Below are positions 54,815 through 64,000 of a stretch of DNA of 64,000 bases, in pieces. The notes beneath the pieces were generated by a model. That model saw only the letters and a list, made by a program, of their open reading frames with translations. It did no database searches and was not told the origin of the DNA. The stretch is taken from NCBI GenBank assembly GCA_963930655.1, contig OZ005602.1, positions 441,501 to 505,500 on the forward strand, read 5' to 3'. The position numbers and the translations under genes are program-made. The stretch is from Myrica gale (Eukaryota; Streptophyta; Magnoliopsida; Fagales; Myricaceae). How positions within the stretch are numbered: position 1 is the first letter of the stretch; each line of letters opens with the position of its first letter.

Positions 54815-55110
54815 TTATTGTTGCGCCTGTCCAATGGTCGGTCCGGTCCGGTCCCCGATTTCACTGGTCCGGGTTGACCGGTTTAGGCCATGTCATTTTG
54901 GGCTATTTTTTGGTTTGAGTCTCTTAGCTTTTTTTACTTTTCCAGTTATTTTTTAGTTTTTTTTACCGGTATACTCCGGTTTGGTTCCGATTTTCATATA
55001 GATAATCCGGAACCTGACCGGAATACACCGATTTTAGTCCAGATTTGCCAAAATCGGTCCAGTCCGGCCGATTTTTTTGACAGTCGTAGCTGTGACTATG
55101 AGTTTTTCTC
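54815..55110. repeat. CCGG-rich hAT-type repeat fragment
   Basis: Dense GGTCCGGTCCGGTCC, GACCGG and CCGGTTT motifs in an AT-rich context, similar in style to the hAT-like repeat at 58007-58362. No defined ends. Confidence 0.35.
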
Positions 55111-55965
55111 TTTATAGGTTCTTGGTAATTCTATATTTTCAATAGAAGTGTGTTGTTTACCGGGAAAAAAACTATGGCTTGAAGGTAAATATAGCAAGAA
55201 CATCAGGGTTTTAGGTAAATTCGTTCTTCGGGTATATCGGTGTTGCTCCAGTTGCCCACTTCACTGGCTCGCGAGGGCCTTAGCTTCGATTCAATGAAGG
55301 TTTTGTTTTTACAAAACTTTCCTTCCTAGTTCGTTGACATAACGACGGAGCTTTATAATAATAGCCATTTAAAATCGGTTATATTATTAAAAGGAACCAA
55401 TTACCCTTTTGTACGTTACTTGAACTTTAGAGGAAAGCTTTTATAATGGCTGGAAAGCCTGCCCGTTCATGCCATTGGAAAGTCTATGATGGCCACAAGA
55501 ATTGATTGAGACTAGATGTTAGTTTATAACAAAAAGTTATAATTTTTTAAGTTTTTCTGAATATTTATGTAGACATGAGTTTTATAGGTTTTGTGTAAAA
55601 TTTGTGAAATTTTTTAAAACTATTTAATTTTTATAAGTGTGTGAAAAAAAAATATCGAGAGAAAATATTTGTTAATTTTTTTAAATGTATTAGAGTTTTA
55701 GTGAAAATTTGTTTGAATTTGTGTAAAATATATTAGTGTTTGTTTATGATTTTTTGAAATTTTAGAGATTTATTTTGTAAATCTTGTTAAATACATTGTA
55801 TCCTATAATATTTTTTCAAGTGAATATGGAGTGTTGACTTGGGTTCTCTAGAGATGAATTTTCTTGTGTAATTTGCGAATTGAAAGCTCTATATATGTTT
55901 GAGGAGATGTTGCATGTTTGAAAGTTCTATATATTGAAAGCTTTAAATGTTCATTCGGCCTGCAC
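55110..55965. other. AT-rich intergenic
   Basis: Nothing recognisable, with no open frame of note. Confidence 0.4.
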
Positions 55966-55967
55966 GT

Positions 55968-56115
55968 GAGGGGGAGTGTTAGAGTCTCACATTGATTAGG
56001 GATCATTTAATCTTGTGCTTCGTATACCTGTTGGGTCACCTCTTCTCATTGTCAATTGGTTTTGGGATGAAACTTGACACTAAATTATATATTTGGAGTC
56101 AGAGTTGCAGAAAAT
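55968..56115 (+). mobile_element. LTR fragment (retroelement fossil)
   Basis: A purine tract GAGGGGGAG is followed directly by TGTTAGAGTCTCACATTGAT, the usual join between an internal region and the start of a 3' LTR in plant retrotransposons. Only a fragment; family not assigned. Confidence 0.45.
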
Positions 56116-57140
56116 TAGGATGGTTTATGACGTGCTTTTTAAACCATTTTCAACTTAAAATTTCCAGGGATAAATAATACTTTCAAAATTTTAGTTTTAA
56201 TCCCTCGAATTTTTTCATTTGTTTAATGGGATATTTTTTTAACAAAAAAAAAAGAAAAAGAAAAATCAACCAAAAAAGTATTCCATACTCGAACTGTCGC
56301 ATAACCAACATTAAAGGTGATATAATTCACATAATATATTTCTTTCATTCTGAATTATATCATACAATTACATCAAAAAATCGTAAAATATCCCAATTCA
56401 AACTTAGTTTTGTGATTCTATAGATCTAAGCCTCAAATGTGTCTAACTCTACTTATATGATTGATAATAAATCATATGGACTAATCTAAGACAGAACTTA
56501 GTAACTTCCTTTGGTATCTTTGAAACTAAAGGGTTGCATGGTCACAATGTTATAATGTTAAAATTATATCAATTCAATCATCCATAATTCCCCTCTTTTT
56601 CTTGTAGGGAGATTATTAAATGAATTTAATAAGTCAGTCCACCAGCTAGGGAGGAATATTTCCATGTGAAATGCCAACTCACTATATATATGTGTGTGTT
56701 CTCCAACTTCAGGCAATGACAAGATCCAAGAACTGGATTTGGAGGTCCAAATTGGGAGTATTCAGTTCGACTTTACTAGAATGTCATCTCTCTCTCTCCA
56801 AACACACTCTCTCTCTCACTCCAAACACATGCATTTCAAGTACTTGTATCATTTGTGTGTTTGTATAAGCCTGACAGGATAATTGGACAGCCTAATCTTC
56901 AGAGGATCCGAGCCATGTTATATTATATGCATGTTATATGGCATGCTCGTGGAGTTGGTGGGTCTACAGTCTGCATCACTTTTATATAATATATATATAG
57001 TCACTCATCGACGGGTGGTGGATTGTCCTCTCTCACAAGCAAAGGTTAACAACTTGTAGCAGAAATTTTCATTTGAATTTTGGGGAATATTTTATCTGGG
57101 TAGTTTATTTCTGGCACAGACAAAACTCCAAGATAAATAA
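56116..57140. other. Intergenic
   Basis: Contains a TATG/TCTC-rich low-complexity stretch (56790-56830). There is also a short exon-like patch at 56714-56790 that vaguely recalls the start of a TNL LRR exon (see rejected items). No gene supported. Confidence 0.4.
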
Positions 57141-57337
57141 GGCTGTGTTTGCATTGTAAAATTTTATCCCTCCTAAAATTTTAACACAATAAAATATTAC
57201 ATTATAATCTCTCTCTCCCCATCAAATCATTACTTTTCACTACAAAAAAATAAAAAATTACCTCTCTCTTCACTTTTTCACTAAACCCAATACCTAAAAT
57301 TTTAACAACACTAAAATTTTACAAAATAAACCCACCC
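57141..57337. mobile_element. PIF/Harbinger (Tourist) MITE
   Basis: 197 bp flanked by exact TAA duplications (57138-57140, 57338-57340). Ends GGCTGTGTTTGC and, reversed, GGGTGGGTTTAT. The interior is the reverse complement of the copies at 40017 and 40841. Confidence 0.75.
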
Positions 57338-57592
57338 TAAGTAGCACAATAGTACAAAATTAGAACAATACTTTTGTGTGAGACGCTTTAAAAGATTGAC
57401 TCACTTGACTTCGATAAATGAAATATATTCATAAAACGTCTCACAACTTTATTCCCTTTAAATTTGTTATAAATATTTTTCTAAATAATAACATATCTCT
57501 TCCACCACGACAGTGATTGCTTAATTGGTATTGGAGTTAGTCTTACAAACAGGTATGAAGCTTGAGGTCTCGGCATCAAACCTTTCGCTTAA

Positions 57593-57899
57593 GGGTATGT
57601 TCGTTTTCACCATTTTTTCAGGATTCTAAGTATATTCACAATTCTACCACCGAACATATTCAGAATTCAAACACAAAAACCAATACATTTTACACAATCT
57701 CCAACAACTTTTTAATTTTTTATTCAACATAAATTTTCTCTCTCTATACTTTTTCACATAACTCCAATATTTTTTTATTAAACAATTACATCAAATCATT
57801 TCTCTCTCCACTTTACACAAACACCAATAAAATACTATTCAACATAAAAATTCACAACTTCTCTAAAATCCTACATTTTTTCTCAAAACGAACATCACC
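57593..57899. mobile_element. PIF/Harbinger (Tourist) MITE, second family
   Basis: 307 bp flanked by TAA (57590-57592, 57900-57902). Inverted ends GGGTATGTTCGTTTT and GGTGATGTTCGTTTT. No coding. Confidence 0.7.
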
Positions 57900-58006
57900 T
57901 AAGTTTAACTGCACTTTCGTGACACTAATGTTATTGTTTAATTATAAATTGATAATTATTACTCAATTTGAACATTTTTTAGTAGGTAGGACTCTATACT
58001 CCTCTT

Positions 58007-58362
58007 TAGGGCTAAACAACCGGATTTTCGGTCCTACTAAATGCGGTTCGGACTGGTTTCAATTTTTTTTTTATAATTTTTTCAAATTTTTAAAATATTT
58101 AGGTTAATTTCAAAGGGGAAGAACATATAAAAATGTAGAGTTTTAGTTTAGATTAAAATTAAACGTTTTAACTTTATAATTTGTATTAAAAATATATAAA
58201 ACTATTTTATTTATTTATATTAATAATTGCGGTCTGTATTGCATTAAAAAAAGGACCGGACGGGACCGCATTGCATTTTTTAAAAAAATGACTGAACCGA
58301 ACCGTAAATTCAATCCGATTTTGCGATCCGATCTAATCCGTAGTCCGATTTTGTTCATCACC
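58007..58362. mobile_element. hAT-like MITE
   Basis: Starts TAGGGCTAAACAACCGGA. The right part, reverse complemented, reads GGTGATGAACAAAATCGGAC. CGGTCC/GGACCG motifs lie near both ends. No clear 8-bp duplication. Confidence 0.4.
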
Positions 58363-58999
58363 TCTCCTCTCAAGACGCTCCCACCTCTCACCGACACGAA
58401 AGCACATCCCTTCAAAAATAAAGTCCAAATTAAGAGAGAATGAGGCCTCCTCCAAGTGAAAAAAAAATAATAACAATAATAGTAAAATAAATAAAAGAGG
58501 GCTAATGTGACCTTTTTTTTTTTTCTAAGCGGCTAATGTGTCACCATTTGACAGAGAAGATATAGCCGTGGAGGGGCCCAATGAAAGGCTGGCGCCAAAT
58601 GGAGGGATCCCATGGGGACCCTTTTGGCGGACTCCAAACCATTCATCAAATCCCATTTGTTTGAAATTATTCATTCCTCCCGGGGGAAAAAAAAAGGTTA
58701 TTTCTAAGATTTTTTTTTTCCATTTATAATGAGTCTCAGAGTAAATTGTCTGAATTATTTATATTAATTCTGTACCGACAGAAGGAATTTAATCTAATTG
58801 AAAAATTAATTAAATGAGAAATTACAGTTAAAATTAGGTCACCGCAGATACATAATAAGAAAGAGAGAACAGAGAATGCACTGTCTTATTTGTTTTTCGG
58901 GTTGCCCCAGAAACTGACGGAGGTTTCAGTCTCGATTCTCATCAAAAGCACCGAGACAGAAACAGAGAGGAGAAGAAGTAGAGAAAGAAGAAGAAGAAG
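58363..58999. other. Tubulin upstream region
   Basis: No gene. The last 130 bp (GA-rich, AAGAAGAAGAAG before the ATG) look like the 5' UTR of the alpha-tubulin gene. No TATA box chosen with confidence. Confidence 0.4.
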
Positions 59000-61812
<2,813 letters not shown>

Positions 61813-62522
61813 TGGATTTATGTTGTGAGGGGGTGCATAAGAGTTTCTTTCTGCATATGGGGTTTGCCTTTGCCCTAATGCTCTCTATCTTCTATTATTC
61901 TATTTGGTGTGTTAATGTTGTGTGCCGCCGTGAAATTGTCAAGATTGTGTCTATTTTGTGAATGAATGTATTTTGGGGCAGTGATGAAGTGATATATTTC
62001 AGGATCATGAGTTAAAGGATCTTTTAGAAGTTCCTCTTGTAATCTCGTTTACCCCTCGCAAATTTAATTGCTGGATGATTATAGTTCTCAACTTTCCTGT
62101 TACTATCACCACATTGAGAGATGCAGATTCATGAGGGATGTCGGCTCCCAAATTATCTTCTTAACACATTCACAACATAATCGGAACACTATGTATTCGC
62201 CAAACATAAAACGACAAGCAAATACTCGGTTCCAAATTTCTTGAATTCCAAATTTCATGAAACCAACTTGTGCAGGTAGATCGCTTAGAGAAAACAGCGT
62301 TACATGAGTGTCAACGGAAAATCATTCTTCATGGATGGAACTTTAAAAGTTGGTCCTTCTGTAGTTCTATTACGTTTGATGGATGGAGCTTTATCAACTT
62401 TGATCCGAGTGAATAAGCAAATAACTCGATCTCATGATAGCCTGGTGATTCAAATCGCAGGTCATTCATGGTCCCCAAAAATGGAAGTGCTATAAGGATC
62501 ATCTGGAACCTTGGACCACAAT

Positions 62523-62576
62523 TAGGGTGGGTAGCGGTGAACAGTGCGGCACCGGCGGTACCAGTGCCCAGCCCTA
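62523..62576. repeat. Very short hAT relic
   Basis: 54 bp from TAGGGTGGG to CCCAGCCCTA with GGCGGTACC-type interior, the same terminal style as the element at 8007-8738. It is nearly all terminal repeat. Flanking bases do not match. Confidence 0.45.
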
Positions 62577-62888
62577 ATCATCCCAAAAAACTGGCGAGTC
62601 TTGAGTGAACTCAAATTTTTTGTCTCATTATGCTATGCACAGCAGTCAAATACAATAATAGACTACTTTAAGGGAAGATCACAGAACTTTACTAATTGTG
62701 TAAAAAATGTTTCAAAGCACTTGGGAATCTCAATTTATGGAATACACATGGTATGATATTTGACAGCTAATTATCTTTACCTTCCAGCACTAAGATTTCA
62801 GCAACCTCAGTGCATCATCAGAAAGAGTAGAAAGATAATTCAAGGACAGAACAGATCATGCTTTCATATTTTCATTATATTAAGAGAG

Positions 62889-62911
62889 AAGGAGGGAGGG
62901 AGGGAGGGAGA
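62889..62911. repeat. GGAG microsatellite
   Basis: Tandem GGAG units just downstream of the ERF stop codon, in its likely 3' UTR. Confidence 0.8.
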
Positions 62912-62920
62912 GAGCATCGA

Positions 62921-63736
62921 TCAACTTCGACAGAACAAGTGATACAAAGTAGAAAGATCCCAGAGAGGATCACCAGCATCAAATGCAATATTCCCCATGT
63001 ACTCATTTACTCCATTCATGGCATACAGGGATGCTGAAATCTGTCGTTCCACCTTCATTTGCTCAAATTCTGTCAGCTCTAGCTCCGCTGTATCAGGCAA
63101 CATACCAAAATGTTTCGGGAACTCCAGTCTCTCTTGACTCAATGGAAGCTGATCAAACCCAGTTTGCATTGGCCACGAGTGATCAGAAAGAGACTTACCT
63201 GCTTCTAGTCCCAAAATGCAGCTGCTCAAGTCAGGTCTATATGCATCACCCACCATCAGGATATCTTGGTATTTGGCACTAGATGGACCAATACAATTAG
63301 TACTAAAGTTAGAACTATCATTAGTTCTATAAGTAGTTAGACAACAATTAGAACTAATTCTAGTACTTGGCTTAATGGCGGCAATTGCCGAAGAATGTTG
63401 TTTCGACGTCTTCTTCTGATGGAGGAGGTTTTTTATTTTCAAGGAGATAGGCGAATCGGGGGAAACATGAGTGGCAAAGTTGGTTCGAGTGTTGGAACCA
63501 CGAAGAAGGCAAGCAGCTTCATCGTAAGCACGAGCAGCTTCCTCGGCTGTCTCAAAGGTCCCGAGCCACATCCTTATCTTCTGTGTTGTATCTTTGATCT
63601 CTGCTACCCATTTCCCGGAAGGCCTTTGTCTCACCCCAACAAACTTGCTTCTGCTATTGTTGGAACTTCTCTCTTTATATTTGCTTTGCTTGTTGGCCGA
63701 AACTCCTTTCTGCTCCCTATGAAATAGATGCTCCAT
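62921..63736 (-). CDS. RAP2-11: AP2/ERF transcription factor, RAP2.11-like
   Basis: Single exon, 271 aa. One AP2 domain at residues 31-87 ([44 protein letters not shown]). The [18 protein letters not shown] variant with [10 protein letters not shown], the [13 protein letters not shown] box after the domain, and the C-terminal [17 protein letters not shown] and DPLWDLSTL blocks match Arabidopsis RAP2.11 and the related ERN factors. RAP2.11 binds GCC-box-like promoters and acts in the low-potassium response with ethylene and ROS signalling; ERN relatives act in nodulation. The N-terminal Lys/Arg stretch is a likely nuclear signal. Orthology is inferred from block order, not from a tree. Confidence 0.88.
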   Translation of the reverse strand: MEHLFHREQKGVSANKQSKYKERSSNNSRSKFVGVRQRPSGKWVAEIKDTTQKIRMWLGTFETAEEAARAYDEAACLLRGSNTRTNFATHVSPDSPISLKIKNLLHQKKTSKQHSSAIAAIKPSTRISSNCCLTTYRTNDSSNFSTNCIGPSSAKYQDILMVGDAYRPDLSSCILGLEAGKSLSDHSWPMQTGFDQLPLSQERLEFPKHFGMLPDTAELELTEFEQMKVERQISASLYAMNGVNEYMGNIAFDAGDPLWDLSTLYHLFCRS

Positions 63737-63784
63737 TGCTAATTGGGAAAGGAGCTTGAGTCAAAGAAAGAGATGAAGGTTCTG

Positions 63785-63791
63785 ATTTATA
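63785..63791 (-). promoter_or_regulatory. RAP2-11: TATA box of the ERF gene
   Basis: TATAAAT on the minus strand, about 50 bp upstream of the ATG at 63736. This spacing would give a short 5' UTR of roughly 20 nt. Confidence 0.45.
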
Positions 63792-64000
63792 CAGAGGAAA
63801 ACCAGGAGGTTTTCGAATTCTGATGTTAGTGGGGAGCTCGTCTTTTGTTGCTTGTCAGCATGTCATCTTCCATTTGTAATTTCCCTCCAAACTTTGACTC
63901 ATTTTCTCAACGTTTTCAGACTAAATCATTGCAACTTATTGATCCATGATCTCTAAGGGTGGGACATGCAAGCCATTTCCACAAAGGGGAGAAAACAGAG

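Larger units (their letters stand above)
61813..62920. other. Tubulin 3' UTR and convergent spacer
   Basis: The first 150-250 bp are the likely tubulin 3' UTR. A 54-bp hAT relic lies at 62523-62576 and a GGAG repeat at 62889-62911. The tubulin and ERF genes converge here. No further gene is recognised. Confidence 0.5.

Noticed and set aside
56714-56790. TNL LRR-start exon relic (frame with GNDKIQELDLEVQ after a CTTCAG acceptor-like site)
   Set aside because: Only about 25 residues with weak resemblance to the post-NB-ARC linker, and no other TNL sequence nearby.
62983-63727. Plus-strand frames of 99 and 110 aa
   Set aside because: Antisense to the AP2/ERF coding exon, whose domain is unmistakable on the minus strand.

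Overview
This is nuclear DNA from a flowering plant, almost certainly a core eudicot. It has GT-AG introns, TIR-NBS-LRR (TNL) resistance genes (a class absent from grasses), an endogenous caulimovirid, a plant L1-type LINE, an alpha-tubulin gene and an AP2/ERF gene. I cannot name the species. Most of the window (1 to about 52.5 kb) is a decaying tandem array whose unit was a plus-strand TNL gene followed by a minus-strand mitochondrial dicarboxylate/tricarboxylate carrier (DTC) gene. The right end (59-63.8 kb) is ordinary single-copy-looking sequence.

Unit 1 (about 1-11 kb) has a TNL cut by the window edge and carrying premature stops. Downstream are scattered pieces of the DTC gene. One DTC intron has taken an apparent Pack-MULE (5307-8948) that carries a p24 cargo-receptor gene fragment and itself holds a hAT element. 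DTC exon 4 is split by a small LTR fossil. Broken NPF transporter and FBD/F-box fragments follow. Unit 2 (about 15.8-37.8 kb) has been shuffled. A TIR exon runs straight into TNL 3' UTR sequence (TIR-only ORF 16011-16622). An LRR exon is joined to sequence resembling TNL upstream DNA. An 8.3 kb endogenous pararetrovirus fossil sits inside the TA repeat of the next intron. The C-terminal TNL exons resume beyond it, followed by a LINE with a 5' inversion and a broken DTC copy. Unit 3 (about 40.5-52.5 kb) is the intact one: a six-exon TNL predicted at 1118 aa (41971-47588) and a six-exon DTC gene predicted at 299 aa (48833-52401).

From 52.5 to 59 kb there is intergenic DNA rich in MITEs, a SINE-like repeat and LTR fragments. 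Then come a five-exon alpha-tubulin gene (59000-61812) and, on the minus strand, a single-exon RAP2.11-like AP2/ERF gene (62921-63736).

The functional genes left are the unit 3 TNL (immune receptor), DTC (mitochondrial organic acid exchange), alpha-tubulin and the ERF. The TIR-only ORF may also be expressed. Because three paralogous units lie side by side, most insertions can be dated relative to the duplications and their empty sites can be read directly. No wholly new defence or replication system is evident. The most informative objects are the pararetrovirus inside a resistance-gene intron, the chimeric TIR-only gene, the twin-primed LINE and the Pack-MULE.
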